A stretch of 64,000 nucleotides of DNA. It comes from Marchantia polymorpha subsp. ruderalis (lineage: Eukaryota; Streptophyta; Marchantiopsida; Marchantiales; Marchantiaceae). The position numbers and the translations under genes are program-made. The notes below the pieces were generated by a model. The model did not search any database. It worked only from the letters and a program-made list of their open reading frames with translations, and was not told the origin of the DNA. The stretch spans positions 446,501 to 510,500 of the forward strand of contig AP031351.1 in assembly GCA_037833965.1 (NCBI GenBank), written 5' to 3'. Below are positions 10,470 through 24,200 of the stretch, piece after piece; position 1 is the first letter of the stretch, and each line of letters begins with the position of its first letter.

Positions 10470-13400
10470 TGTAAATCCAGACAAGCTGTAATTGTACTTC
10501 TGCAATCCTGCACTCATCCCGATCCGTGTACCCGACCTGGAAGTGCAACATTGTGTGTAAATTTCGCGTAGTTCTCAGATCTAAATGTTTCTCCTTTTCT
10601 CCCCATTTCGTCTCACAATGGCTGCGTTGTCCGCTCACAGAGTCTGGCACTGCTTACTTCATTGAGCAGTGTGGCAGTCCACTTGGCACTATGAAGGCTG
10701 ACGTGCCGTCCAGGTGCTAGGCCGGCGTCATATTCACATTCTGCCAAGAAGTCATGTTCGGCTGAAAATTGTGCGCTGGGTTGACTCTCAACGCCCTGTC
10801 AGTTGGACATATTGTAATTTTACATTGTGAGCATATGATTATCAAGTCGGATGTGGCCTAACTCTTAAGCGTAATGAATCAAACCGTGAGTAATGATGCT
10901 GTCAAATATTACTTTTATTTGTGGGAATGTTGTCAAGACTCTTATTACATGTATTTCACTTCAAAACTGAGTATTATGTATTAATTTATTCTTGTAACAA
11001 ATATGTAGGTAATTTAAAGGTATTCCAGGTTGACTACTAGTCAAAGCAAATACCAGATGATCATGTCATTGCAAAATGAATACCACAAAGAAGATGCAAT
11101 AGACATGAGTGTGCGGGGTGGGGTGGGGTGGGGTGGGGTGGGGGGAGGGGTGCATTTTATATCTGTTATAGTAAGATTCCATTATCCACTGTAGAAACTG
11201 TTGATTTTGAGTGGAAGGCTACTGAGTACAAGTCAAGGGGCATGCAAGCAGATTGACATCTGTGTAGGTTGTACATAGCTATGTATACCGTTTAGACAGT
11301 AGAAGTAAAATCGAGGCCTCTCCAAACACCTTCCTGGGCAGGTTGGATGAAGTTGTCAGATTCTGTTGATCACGGGCATGGCTTCTATAAACAATGTGAA
11401 GATGACGACAACGTCTTTATCTGCAAAGGCGAAACAGATTCATTTTTCCTGATAAAACTGTGTGGCATTTTCTTGGCGAGATCATCACATGAAGACCAAA
11501 GTTGCCGTCTTCCAAATATTTGCATCTGACAATTTCACATGATTCTTCAAAGCCTGAAGAACGGATTGCAACCTTGAAGACGACCAGAAGGTAGGGTCAA
11601 CGTAAATCGCGACTGGGGAAAGTGACTTTTATGGATGGACATGATTACTTAATTTTGACAGTCTGTACATATCCCTCTTTTGCTATACTTGGATGGAAAT
11701 TTTCGACATTTTTAGCGCGAAGCATATCCTATAGGCATTGGACACTGTGTGATCAACTGATTTAGATTTGTTTCAGTTTAGATTTTAGTTTCCTTGGGAA
11801 TTCCGAGTAGTTCGATTGTAAATTCATACCAAAAACAAGATACTCGTTGAAAGGTAACATCTATTTCAAAGTTCTGTTGAAGATTGTATCATATACTGAC
11901 CAAAGATCAATGAGTAGCTTTGTGACATATATGATGCAGTGATATATGATTAATAGTAATCATATAAACATTGATTATATTCAGTAGTGCGTTACAGCAC
12001 ACTACTCTATGAGACCTGATCTGACGTGAAATTTACTTTTTCACCCTTGTAGATAAAAAATTCTGGTGAATTATTCGTAATTGGAATACTTATAGTATTT
12101 TCAGACGATAACCTCGACCATAGTTATTTTAGGGGTCACATAAATTACGGTGATTACTTTGCTGATCATTTCGCGTAGATCGATGGGACTGTGTGAATGA
12201 GTCGCATTCCAATCGAAACTTCTTATGATACTTTCCAATAGTATATTATCATGTTCACATTGATTCCATTATTTTACCAGTGAGGTTTATGAGAAGACTA
12301 GGCATAGACAAGACATGCTTTCAATTTAAAATCTAAACTGCACGCACATCAAAAGGAATCTCACTGATGAGCCTACTGATGATCCTATAGATGCGCTAGC
12401 TTGCTTTTTTATTCACTACTTACACAATGTTGTAATTTGACAACAACACTGAAAAAATCATAACTAGGCTGTGTCAATCAATCAATCACAAAGGCTAAAC
12501 GATGTTAGATTTGGGAGATTATAAGCATGTGTTAATTGGACTGCAATAGGAGTTTTTAAAATCTACACATGAATATATTTAGACACATGCATACACTTTT
12601 TCATCGTTGAGCGTGACTCTTAACGTTCAATCACGTGATATGTAAGCATAGAAGAAGCTGGGTGGGATTGTGAACACCCTCACACCCTCAAGAAACTATC
12701 CACTCTTTACATATTTCACACCTGTCATGACTTCACTGAATTATCATACGTAAAGCATTTGTCTCAAGATGAAATTTTCTATTTCCAATCAGCCAACTGT
12801 TAAATGTTAGTCGGTTTGCTCTTGTGATTTGTTCGCTCCATCTAATCTATAAAGTATTATTTAATAATATATAAGTGTGAACACTTATTTCTTTGTAGTC
12901 ACTCTCAATACCTCACCTATCCTCCAAATGTTATGACCGGTCTACCATTGAGATACATATGAATGAAATGAATGGAAGGAAATTTCACTTACATAAACTA
13001 TTCCAACATATGGGAGATAAATTTTCCATAAGATTCCAGATAAGCTTTACTCCCATCCATTGGAATAAGTACATTAAATATATCCTGAAGTACAGACAAT
13101 TTAAACTTTGCTATTTCTATACATGGACGTGATCTATTTATTTTTACTATGGGAGCTCTTGCTATTTTTGGGTGGAAAAGGTGAAAGCTTGTGAATCTTA
13201 TCTTAACCAAACATTCCAACTTTCTGATTCGAACCAATCTAATTCTTAATCAACCATTTTCCATCCCTTGACTTGATCCACTCATGGAAGAGTTTAAACC
13301 ATATTGTTGTAGACGATCAACGTCTCAAATGTCGAGATACTAGCTAGGTACAGATTGTACTTTGAGCTCGGGTAACATGTCCCATTCCCTAGAACAAGAT

Positions 13401-15095
13401 GCAATTTCAATCAGGACAAATATGTGATGCACTTTTTCGCACGAATGCAGTTGTGTGCTTGTTCAAACCACGCAGTCGAAAACCGTCTGCTTAAGTATAC
13501 TTACCCGTGTTTATCTACATGGTGCACAAAGAACAGACTCTTTTCGAATCAACATTGATGACAGTGAAATTTGCATGATAGGATATTAAACTCAACATGA
13601 CTTCTCCGATCTTTGTTAGTATATCTTCAAGTTCCTTGACTCTTACCCTCTTTCATGAAAGCCACCGATGTAGACAAAACATGACCTTCAGTTGATGGAA
13701 TTCCCGTCTGCCCCGATTCAACTTGTCACGTAACATGCGTAAGACCCATTCAGGCAGGTAACGGCGACTTGTCCATACAGGACAATCGAACTCATTTCAT
13801 CCAACCGCTGGATACAAATTCTCATGTGACTATATTATATTGTTTATGGCTGGCTCTCCACGTGGCCAGAACATTTAGCTGCGGAAAGTTTCAGGAGCAT
13901 GATCGATCCCATGTAAGATGGACAAAAGTGCAAAAAGCAAAAAGCCTGCATGTTGCTGGTGCCCAACAAGTTAGCTTATGTCGAGTGCTTTCCACGGCTG
14001 CAACCAAACACAAAAAAAAAGACTTTGACTAGCAACTGGTGACCAGCGACGGTATGACCTTCACTCAGCGTGTGTAAACACGCCAGATCCATCTTCAATC
14101 AATATGTCGACCATGTCAACTGACTGTTCATGGCAACACTCGAAAGAGAGATCAATCACCTGTCGCGATCCGACCCCTAAGACAGCAGATCTGTGCAGTC
14201 TTCCTGAGGACAACAGCACAAGTCATCTTTGTGTGAAAAGTAAAAGTGCAAGATAACTGCGGGATGCAAATCGTACACGCATCTCCAGTCTGTAATTCCT
14301 TCTATAGCTACTTAAATTTTGTGTACTGCCTCTCATAGACCTCGCTATTTACAGCAAATCAGGACTTTGATACAGCTAAAATGACTACTACAGAACAAAG
14401 CCATAAAGAAGCGAATATATCAAAAATCGTTCCAATTTTACAATCTGCGTGAAATGATACGAGAGAAACAATAAGTTTCGATACAAAAACAAATCTTAGG
14501 GCATCCACAACTGGATGTATCCAAAGAGAACGTGAAAATGTTTCTGCTTCAGAATCCATGACAGAGGAACTGTACAGACAATTACAGCGTGATACAGAGT
14601 AGTAAGGTAGCAAAAGATCCTACGCGCTGGTGTCACTTGATAGTTTGCAAACCTATGGGTTTCACTATTCACGATCAAACGAAATATAATCTCCTTCTGT
14701 GACTGGACAACGATCCAATGTGGACCGTTCCCATGCTTAGCTATTAGCTACAACAATGATGAGTGTGATTTCAGCCTATCGAGATACATGCATGAAGAAT
14801 TGAGGGTCACATGACCAGAATGCTGCTGCTGATGCAGTCATAAAATCAATGATCGCTCTTTGCTTGTCTTTAGATGAAACTCACCCAATCTAGACTTGTG
14901 GAATCAGAAGTTGATTATACCTGGCTCATGTTCGATGTGCTTAGTGTGTAGAAGAATGCTCACTTTCAAGTCATGAAGCGACGAAAGACGACTCTACATT
15001 GAAATATGAACAAATAAGACTTGGGTGGTATCTGGCTCGAGTTTAGTAAGGAATAATTGGAGCGAAACAGGTTGGGTACAACTGGATCGGTCATG
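10470..15095. other. Intergenic, no gene recognised
   Basis: The first few hundred bases are probably the 3' UTR of the flavodiiron gene, and the last few hundred the 3' UTR of the CYP710A gene. In between only short open frames with no recognisable domain were seen. A G-rich array lies at 11114-11150. Most of the stretch is AT-rich. Confidence 0.5.
11114..11150 (+). repeat. (GGGGT)n array, G-quadruplex-prone
   Basis: Five or more GGGGT units run into a GGGGGGAGGGG tract in the gap downstream of the flavodiiron gene. This is a simple-sequence repeat with high potential to form G-quadruplexes on the plus strand. No gene is attached to it. Confidence 0.9.
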
Positions 15096-16616
15096 CTATG
15101 AAACAACACGCGCAGTCATCCGGCACATGAGCTCGTCCTTTGGGGATATAGTAGGGGTGTAGAGCAAATCATCGCAGCCAGGAGTCCGCAGGCGCTCCAT
15201 ATCGACGAGAGTAGTAAACAACGCGACGAAGAGAGTGAGATGATTCAATGCGTAGCGTTGCCCCACGCACTGATGAGGGCCGGCTCCGAACAGCAGCCAG
15301 TTGCGCTTGTACAGCACATCCTCCTGTCTTTCAAGCGAGAACCTATCAGGATCGAATTTGTAGGGATCCGTGAAGCCTTGAAACGACGATTCCAACAACG
15401 ATGGAAACACAATAGTGCCCTTGGGAACCTTGTAGGTGTCAGTGATGGCAAAGTCCGTGCTCGCAATGTGCGGGACCATTGGAGCAGGAGGTCGAATCCT
15501 CAACACCTCTTTGACAACCATTGTCGTGAATTCCATCTCCTTCAGCATCTCCGGGGTAACGGGAGCCGTGACATCTGGCCTGACGCGTCTCTGCTCATCC
15601 CTCACTCTCTGCAGAATTTCCGGATGCGAGTCTAAAAACGCGCAGGACCACGCCAAAGACGAAGTGGAGGCATCTTGAGCAGCGAAAAGGAAGTCGAAAA
15701 TGAGGGCGCCTATTTCCCAGTCGCTGCTGTGTCCAGGAGGAGGTCCTCCAGCAGCCTCCGCCTCCTGAATCTCCCTCAGAGTTTCCTGTACAAGAAAGTC
15801 TATGAGGCAAGAAGGCTCTTCTCCCTGTATCATCCTCTCTCTGCTCATGCGAGAACAGTTGGACAAGGCTTTGATAAGGCGCGGGACTGCTTTGGTAGCT
15901 TCGTGGTATGCAAAGCCAGGAAGATTCACGGGGAAGCTCATCAGCCCTGTATTGAAAAAATTGTAATCCTTTTTGAATTGCACGCGCGCCGCTTCATCCA
16001 GGTAAGGCCCGACGAAGGTAGCCTGTGATGTCTCCAAGTTGAGGTCTCTAAGAAGTAGCCGCATGGTCATTGGACCGGCCTTGTGCATCTCTAACCATTG
16101 CGCGATGTGCTTTCGAATCATGCGCTCTTGAATGGACACATATACGCCGAGAGCTTTGTAAGTAAAATTGGGAGCTAGCCTGCGTCGCAAGTCGCGGTGC
16201 TCATCGCCAAACATAAATATCAGATTGTCCTCGCCAAATAGCTTCTTCCCGAACGGATGCCCGACTAGATGGAATACATCGGGTTTCACGTTAGCGAAGA
16301 TTTTCTGTGACATCTCCGAATCTCTCACAAAAAGCACGAATCTGCCAAATAGAACGTTCCATGAGAGCCCGACTTTAGTGGCGGCCTTCGCCTGGTCATC
16401 CCAGAACTTAGTCGGATCTTTGACCATTCGAAATACATCTCCCAGAAACGGTACCACAAACTTGGGTCCCGGCAGGTGTTTTCCTTTCCATATGTATGAC
16501 AGCTGCTCGTATACCAACCAAATCGCCAAGGCCACCCCTACTACGAGCTGCCATTCTGCCCACCAGCTGCTACTTGCCCTCGGGGCCCCGAATTCCATCC
16601 CTCCCGTCTCCATCAC
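15096..16616 (-). CDS. CYP710A: Cytochrome P450, sterol C-22 desaturase (CYP710A)
   Basis: An intact, intronless frame of 506 residues, close to the usual family length of about 500. An N-terminal membrane anchor (about residues 22-43, VVGVALAIWLVYEQLSYI) is followed by the Pro-rich hinge HLPGPKFVVPFLGD. The I-helix carries AAQDAST (312-318), the ExxR motif is E370-V-L-R373, and the heme loop FGAGPHQCVGQR has the axial ligand C450. The segments SLLESSFQGFTDP and FGAGPHQCVGQRYALNH are characteristic of CYP710A, a plant family related to fungal CYP61/ERG5. These ER-bound enzymes add the C-22 double bond to sitosterol or epi-campesterol, giving stigmasterol or brassicasterol. Lack of introns is normal for the family. 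A second Met follows the first, so either could be the start. No pathway neighbours are present, as expected for a plant genome. Confidence 0.93.
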   Translation of the reverse strand: MMETGGMEFGAPRASSSWWAEWQLVVGVALAIWLVYEQLSYIWKGKHLPGPKFVVPFLGDVFRMVKDPTKFWDDQAKAATKVGLSWNVLFGRFVLFVRDSEMSQKIFANVKPDVFHLVGHPFGKKLFGEDNLIFMFGDEHRDLRRRLAPNFTYKALGVYVSIQERMIRKHIAQWLEMHKAGPMTMRLLLRDLNLETSQATFVGPYLDEAARVQFKKDYNFFNTGLMSFPVNLPGFAYHEATKAVPRLIKALSNCSRMSRERMIQGEEPSCLIDFLVQETLREIQEAEAAGGPPPGHSSDWEIGALIFDFLFAAQDASTSSLAWSCAFLDSHPEILQRVRDEQRRVRPDVTAPVTPEMLKEMEFTTMVVKEVLRIRPPAPMVPHIASTDFAITDTYKVPKGTIVFPSLLESSFQGFTDPYKFDPDRFSLERQEDVLYKRNWLLFGAGPHQCVGQRYALNHLTLFVALFTTLVDMERLRTPGCDDLLYTPTISPKDELMCRMTARVVS

Positions 16617-18070
16617 CTCCCTCCGAACCGCTGTCTAGTCAATCGTTGTCCTTCTTTCTTTTCTACCTCTCAATCTCTTGAGCCAGCCCGCCTGATGTCG
16701 TCGAAGGTTAAGCTTCGGAGCGAGGCAGAAGTTGCCACTTGCTCGCTCGCTCGCTCGCGTGACCAGGGCATAGCAAAGAGTCGCTGCTGATCCTCGCAGA
16801 CAGACGAGGACCTGAACGAGCGAGGGACTTATTTAAGGGCCGGGCTGCGATTCCCACAGCCAGCGCTGCTCGAGAGGCGTCTCCGGCCCTGCTCCGCAGC
16901 GGGTGGCGCTCCGCGAGTCTGCGATGGACGGGCGCACGCGAGCGAAAATTTAAAGAGCGAGAGCCCGCCCGCCACAGCGCTCGGGGACCGGAAGGCTGGG
17001 GAGGATGACGCAGGCGCCCTCTGGCGCCGAGGTGGCTGTCGGACGCTGACGATGCAGAATGTGAATGTGCACTGGCCGGAGAAGAAGCGCGGCTGCATTG
17101 TTAGCTGGATAGAAGCCGAGAGAAGGAATCGTGGACCCTCGGGCCCGAGCCGAGCTCTGAGAATGTGCGCTCTCGCCTACAGCTCAGACGGAGCTCAGGC
17201 GCGCTGGAGCAAAAGCTGGCGCCAAACCTCGTCGCCCCGACCCTCCGGTAAATTTAGGCGAGGGCCAGCCCCGGCCCACCTCCAGCTCCTTCTAGACTCG
17301 CTGACTGTGTACGCCTCCTCCGTCCATGTTCGCCAGGGGACGTTGCTGCTCTCTCTCCGCTCGACAGCGGTGCACTTCCGTCTTTCTCTGTCACCATCCG
17401 ACCCTGGCGCGCCAGGAAGCCTCCAGAAGCAGCCCGCTCCATGCGCTGGGAGACTGAAGCAGCAGCAGGAGCGCTGTAAGAAGGAGCGAACGGGGCGGGA
17501 CGAATTCCGCTAAACTCCAAGCGCGTCTTCCGTCGCGTCGCTGCTGCATGCGCTCCTTCCGTCGTCCCTTGCCGTGGTGGACTGTCCAGTGGACCGACCG
17601 CGAACCGTGTCGGGATCGAACGGAAGGCGCTGGCCTTTTCCTATTGCCAGTTTGGCTACTGCCCGGTTGCAACCCGTCGAGCGAAGAAGCATGCGCCTCT
17701 TCCTCGCTTCGGAGTCCGGTCCGCTCTACGCCCTCGATGGTCGCCGCTACCTCGACCTGCGGCTGACTCGCTCGTCCATCGAGTCAGAAGCCGACGACCG
17801 CTGACGTTCTCACATTGCTCGTTCGCCTACCCACGTTTAAAAAGGCAAATCCTGTGTCCGCTTGTGGCGAGAGCAGCAGTGTGCAGTCAAGTAATTGTGG
17901 ACTCTCAACCTTCTGTGCCCTTCCTTCCTTCCTGTCTGCCATTCTCCACATTTCCGATCTCCACTTTGCGAGTAGTCTCCGAATCCACCCGATGGCGGCC
18001 GTAGGACGCGTGTCAGAATTTTCTCAATTTGGCTTCTTCGGTTGGCTCTGGGATCTCTGTTGGTGAGATA
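16617..18070. other. GC-rich promoter and upstream region of CYP710A
   Basis: This GC-rich island stands out from the AT-rich DNA beyond 18.1 kb. It holds GCTC tandem repeats (about 16738-16758) and Pro/Arg/Ser-rich open frames on both strands that look like GC-driven chance frames. It probably contains the 5' UTR and promoter of the minus-strand CYP710A gene. A divergent plus-strand transcript cannot be excluded. Confidence 0.5.
16829..16836 (-). promoter_or_regulatory. Possible TATA-like box of CYP710A
   Basis: TTAAATAA on the minus strand lies about 213 bp upstream of the CYP710A start codon, the only AT-rich patch in this GC-rich stretch. It would imply a 5' leader of about 180 nt. This is position-based inference only. 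Confidence 0.3.
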
Positions 18071-21000
18071 TGTCATTCATTGCTCATGCTTCCAGGGCGA
18101 TATTGCACTTTTTTGGCTATGAAAAGCTCCTAGTATTTTGGTTCTCATATTCACATCGTCTAACCTTTCTAAATTTAATTTCTATAATTTAAATATTCCA
18201 CTTTGACTTTTCATACATAGAAGACTTTCCATTACTCAAACGTGATAATTCGTTATATCTAGTGCCTGTTGAGGCTCAAAGCATGGATATCCATGATGAA
18301 CATAGACACATATGTTTGCTTGGAAAAAAGCGTTAGATGCTGTGTTATCAACTCGGGCTAAAGTACGCATATATTGAGTATATCGAAGAAATATTATCAC
18401 ATATATAACAAAAATGATTAATAAAATTTCTGTTCAATCAGATTGATGCTAATGGTGCCGCAACTAGTACAGAGATATCCTGAGTTATTTCTCCAGCCGA
18501 AAAATTCTACGGAGCCATAAACTCAGCTGCATAGATGAATGTTGTCATCTCATGACACTTTAGCATAATGTATATTTCAAGTATGCAATTCAAGTTTTTC
18601 ATGTGACTTCATGCACACACTTTAGAGTAAAAAACATAATTGTTAAGACAAAAGCCGGGACATGTGTTAACGCAGAGCAGCTAAAAACTAGGATCGAAGA
18701 AAGGATGTCACGCAAATTATCCACTAGTGCGATGTCTCATCGCCCCAAGCCTCAGCGACAGCTCAAAAAGCAAATGCCCGTCTGTAATTGATGGGATAGG
18801 ATCTTCTGATCTACACCGAAAGGTGGCAGACTTGAGCATGGGTGAGCTAGGTTAGAAAATCCTGAAATCCTAATATTGTCACTGGTTGCTTCTCTAAGAA
18901 CATATTTATTGACATGCCCTGATGAGAACAAGGTCAATTCTTTTTAATCCCCAAAAATTATGTTAAATCGTTGCTCAAGAATTTTCAAGAACACGATATG
19001 CCTATCGGGTCTTCGTGTGCGCCATAAAGCTATTTCCGGGCTTCGTACCCTGCAATGCCAAAAAAGCACCTCAAGTCCAGAAGAGTCCAAGTCTGGTCAT
19101 TGTCCGCCTTATTGATGTGCTTAAAATGCAATTTATTATGTAAGTGCAGTTTGTATCGCTAAAGCCATATATTAAACATAATCAGATTATACTTATATAT
19201 CTTACCTCCCTGACTCCTGTATTCTATCATACTATTCCCCTTTTCTCGTTGCTTTTACATATCATTAATACGAATTTATTTATTTTCCCTGGATTCATTA
19301 TGCTCAATTTCGTTAGATCTCCAATATTCAATGTTAGAACAAAACTGGAACTTACAGAGTTAACAGCTAAATATGTAACTGGTATCGCCATCGTATTAGA
19401 GGGTAACATTTTCCCTGCTTTGAAATATTTGTTTACAGCTTACGTGAGAAGATTACAAGTTTTCTAAAACTTCACCCAACCTTTTTTTCACAAGTTCATA
19501 AATCTAACAATTTGGCGTTTTAATAAATTATAAGTTGTGAGACGTGTAATCCCTCATGGTACTACCCCATTTTGTAATGTAAAAAATAGACTACAAACTT
19601 TTCCACGTTAAGTAATCATAACATCATAAACAGGCCATTTTTGTGAATATTTTTTGGAGTGTCGGTTCTTTTTTGAGGAACCCTATTGTAGCTTTTTTTG
19701 GTCTTCCGAGGGTATGAGCTAAACAAGAATGTCCGGCTAAATTTGAATTAACACTTTTGAAAGATTTATCCAACGAGGCAGGGGTTAGCAACATTTTCTA
19801 TGTATGAGAGTCGTTAGCTGATCACGAAGGCAACTGCAGTGACTGACGACCCGTACTCAATATGCACTCTTTAAGTACCGACCCGTAATCAAATACACCC
19901 CATTTAAATTTGATCCAGAACGTTCAAGATAACATTAAATTTTATCGAGAAATGAATATTAGATCTCTGGATGTGTTTGCTCTTAGTTTCTGATTAAGAT
20001 ATCTGTAAGTTGAAACCTAGATGAAAAAATCCAGTTAGTCATTCCACATACTCAAAACATATAATTTTTGACATCTAGATAAGTATTTTTTTCAAATGAG
20101 GTGTTTCAAATCAGACCTACAATCACATACATAACTTACACAAAAATATTCAAGATATTTGATTGAATCGATTAGGAGCATGCAATATCTCAAAAAACAT
20201 AACGCGCACGACTTAATATACAACTGGCATTAGACATTTTTAGTTATAACAGTTTTTGAATGTTATTTATCAAATTTTGTCAAATTTGATGTAACTTGAA
20301 TAAAAAGAAAAGCATAGATGAAAACTGCGGTCAGTAAGTCCATGCTTAATTCTCCAACTTTTATGCTCCAAGAGACTTAGTTGAACATGTCCACATATAC
20401 AAACCTACCCTGATATAAGCTGTATGTATTTAACTTATGACAATATCACTAAATTATTGTGTCGTATGGAGGCAGCGCTCCCAGAGCACCGCAAACCTAG
20501 ACTCTTCACCTCCTAGCACAATTCTTGTTCAGTTTCACACATGTTTGGACATCTATTTTGCCTAAGAGTGTAACATCCTATGACGACTCTTGGTCTAACC
20601 CGGGAATTTGTCCATGAGCAAAAATCTCTTAAATGTTGCTCTAGACTTAATGTGAAATTATTTTTCACATTTCTTTTGAACTTTTGTCGGTTAGATAGTT
20701 TTTTTGTTTACTGGTTTCTCTTCAATCTTCAACTGTGAAGGGGGGCCAATTAAAACGCAAAACTGATTGTTCTGCAATACTTTTGATATGCACATTGCAG
20801 TACGCCCGTAAATTTTCTTGCTGCCGATAACACCTCTAGATACAGATGTTAATATCATTTTCCACGTTTTTCTTCACCAAAAACAAAGTTTTTATGTTAT
20901 CCCACGATTTTCTTCACATCCGATAATCTAATTTACAATAGTTGTTTGTCATTACGCGTTGTTTTTGCAATTCACTTTTTCTTTCTTATTACAGTGATTA

Positions 21001-24000
21001 CTCCACTATTTCAGTTATAGTAAAGCGCACTCACTCACTAACAGTATGAGATTGTTCGCATAGGTTGCCAAATCCTCAACTATAAATTAATAGATTAATA
21101 TTCTTGGACATTTGTGAAAAAATTCGTAGAATATGAACATATATCGCGACAATATGAAGTCTTTGATGAGTTGGCATCAACTTCCGCTACAGTTTTGAGT
21201 GCCTTATCATTTCATCCCATTGGAAGACTTGTAAACACATGGAGCCAATAGAATTGTCAGAATTTGGAAATTTAATGGTAAGGGTTATGAAACCAAGGGG
21301 TTCAACCATGAAAATTGGGATAATTGCAATAATTTCTACGACTGAGGAATGTCTCTAGAAAGTGCAAAGAAAGTACAAAATCAGCAGGATTTGTTGTCTA
21401 TAAAATATGGTCAGTACATTGGATGTTTTTGGATGCTAATGATGCGACGAGCTTGTATAAGCATCATGTGTAAATGAAACTAGTGTAGCTTGGATGTGTG
21501 TATTTGCATTCATGATCTCAAATTGCAACGCTATTTTGATTTTTGAAAGACCATTAAGGTATCTTAGTTGAAACTTGGATTCAATCATTCCATTGAGTCC
21601 AAATTTCTTCAATGGAATAATTGAGTCCAAGTTTACCTTCGCTGTTCACACCACTACTGACCGAATATCCTGGAAGTCTAAGATTGCTACAGGACTGTAA
21701 ATCATAGTTCTTCAAATCGCCTGCTATTTCAATCATCAATTTTAGGCATTATATTCTTCATAGATACGGTGGTCAGTTTGCTGACCAGAATCAGTCTTTC
21801 GTCTTATGATTGGACAAGAGAAATCGATTGCCATAACCCTTATAAATGATACATGGCATGGCACTCGATTTGGTGTGTTATTGTAAATCATTGGCGCTTG
21901 TAGTTAGTTCAATAAGAAAGTTCTTGAAAATAAAGCTTGTCTATTTCCGGGAAAAACAATTGTCACCGTTTCTTAAAACACTATTGCACTTTGAACTCCT
22001 CGTTTTTTGCCCGGGAACCGATAAAATAATCACCTGGCAGTCGGTATAACTCCAGTTATTATGATCAAGTAAGGGGCTGCTTTAAGCTTCTGATGAAGTC
22101 TATTCAATCTTCTTAGCAACCAGGAAAGCTCCAGCAGAGCGCTGTTATATAGTGGTTCAATTTCCTGATGAGGAAAATATGCACAACTAGATTCTCAAGA
22201 TTTCAGCATCGTAGTGAGACGAACTCGATACAATAATAAATAATACAATGATTTATCAATTCATTAAAAAAAAAGGTACACACCCCAATTTTTCAATGCA
22301 TTAATATTATTTTTAATTTTAAAATTATTATTTACACATTGAAAATACTTCTTTTTAGCCATTCAAATCATTTTGATAATATTGCACAACCCAAATTTTG
22401 GAATATTGTGAAATCGACTATAAGTTGAATACTGTACATTACAAAGTCTGGGTTCAGCTAATCACACGTTCTTGTATGTTGATAAGATAGTTTACATAGA
22501 CTGCAACCCCTTCCTCGACATAGCAAGACTTGCCAACACTCTTATTCTTTCCTTTCTATATTTCGCTTCGCTTCTCATCGTTCCCACTATCAGGTTTAGA
22601 ATCATTCTCCACCTTAACTTTTCTTGCTCTCTACTGCAAGATGGCCGCTATGTATACAATTGTGTTACTGTTTTATGCGTAGAATGTACTCAGAGGAGGA
22701 AAGGGTCAAAATGTGCCGAATCGTTAAGTCTATGACAATTCAGCACAACGTGACACTGCAGCATTTGAGACGACTTGTCGTCAGAAGAGGACAAAGGCAC
22801 GCTCAGCTGAAGTTGAAAACGAATTCCATCAGCTCATCTTCCTCTGAACGTCAAACGATCCCCCGAAGCGACAGGATATGGTACACACTTAGAGTGCATA
22901 ATCTAAGCATTCACATTGCATGGCAAATTACTCTTTCCTTACACCCTACACATCCGTAGTCCTTTTTTGGGCCATGCAGCACAGGAGTCTAGTCTTCCAC
23001 AGTTCTAAACTTTTGACAATGACCAATCAAGAGGGACGATATCACGTCCGTGTCAACTCATTTTGTCGATACATATAAATGAAAACAATATTCGAGTTGA
23101 TTTGTTTGATTCGAGCTTCACATCCTTCGTTATCTTTTCGTCTTCGAAAAGTGGCAACTGCTTAAATTAGGGCTCAACAAACAATGGTGAAAATTACAGC
23201 TGACGTAAACTGGTGAAGTACAACAGGGTAATTTGGAGTCGGGGTGTAAATTGAAGCCTGAGGCTGCATGATATGTGCACAGTGTTGCACATGAGCTTGT
23301 CCTGTATGCTCATGTTACATTAAAAAAAATTAAAAAATGGGGAACACCCAATGAATAGATGAGTGAAATCATAAGGATAGATTGGGCCTAGTCTCAAAGG
23401 CATCGCCATGGGCAGTATATATGTCTTACCTCACTTCACCTGACATCTTTCTAATTATTTGGGTGAAATCATTACATACTCCATGACCATACAAAGAACC
23501 ACAATCCAATAATCTGAAATGATTTCTCAACTATGGATAATAACAACTACTTTTCTTCATAGACAGACTGCCACTCGTTCAATCTAGTTTAATGAGATTG
23601 ATCTCTCGCGAAGATGTCGGTGACCATAGTTGCATGGAGCTCCGAAGTGAGCCCTCTACCTACATACCCTCTAAATTTTAGCACTTGGCAACTATCGTCC
23701 ACGGGAGAGGAGTACGGGTACCATCACATGTAAGATCTGACACAAATGAAAACCAGTAACATCATGGACTTTGGCCATTGCATAAAGCAATATAACCGCA
23801 AAGCATCAAGCTGTACCCAACTACTCGGCCCTGCATTGTACACGGATGTGGGACAGATTACCAAATCGTCTAAAGTTGGTCTCTCTGCATCAAAAACATG
23901 TATATCTTTATGGATAGAAAAAGTATACCGTATCCTGAACTGCGTACTGGCGAGCTGTACATACGGCACTTTTATACATATTGGCTAGATCTCCATAAAA

Positions 24001-24200
24001 CCGAGGTCGTCGATCCCTGTAATCTACGACGTAAAAGCTCGATACCACGTACTATCGGTAGTACTTCGTACGTCTGAGCTCACGTCACGCGTAGACTTAG
24101 CGTACAGATAGAGTTCCAAGCTTCCTGACAACTGTCGACAAATCGCACATGAAATGCTTCACCTTCGGATCGAAACATGTCTCTTGGGATTTGACTGTCA
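18071..24200. other. Gene-poor AT-rich interval
   Basis: No coding sequence is recognised on either strand. Open frames such as 19144-19467 (plus) and 22624-22959 (plus) have no familiar domain and no convincing splice partners. The only clear structure is the near-perfect hairpin at 21571-21634. The interval is probably old transposon sequence too decayed to name. Confidence 0.45.
21571..21634. repeat. Near-perfect hairpin, 26-nt arms
   Basis: Arms 21571-21596 and 21609-21634 pair with two mismatches (24 of 26), separated by a 12-nt loop. It lies in gene-free AT-rich DNA. Stem and loop sizes are below typical plant miRNA precursors but would suit a small foldback element or a young hairpin RNA. 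Confidence 0.85.

Noticed and set aside
13215-13260. B-box-like GGTTCGAATC on the minus strand
   Set aside because: No A-box and no acceptor stem can be paired at the required distance.
15240-16638. Plus-strand frames of 117-156 codons
   Set aside because: They are shadows of the intact CYP710A frame on the minus strand.
17052-17513. 153-codon plus-strand frame in the GC-rich region upstream of CYP710A
   Set aside because: Composition is Pro/Ser/Arg-rich as expected from GC-rich noncoding DNA, overlapping frames exist on both strands, and there is no recognisable domain.
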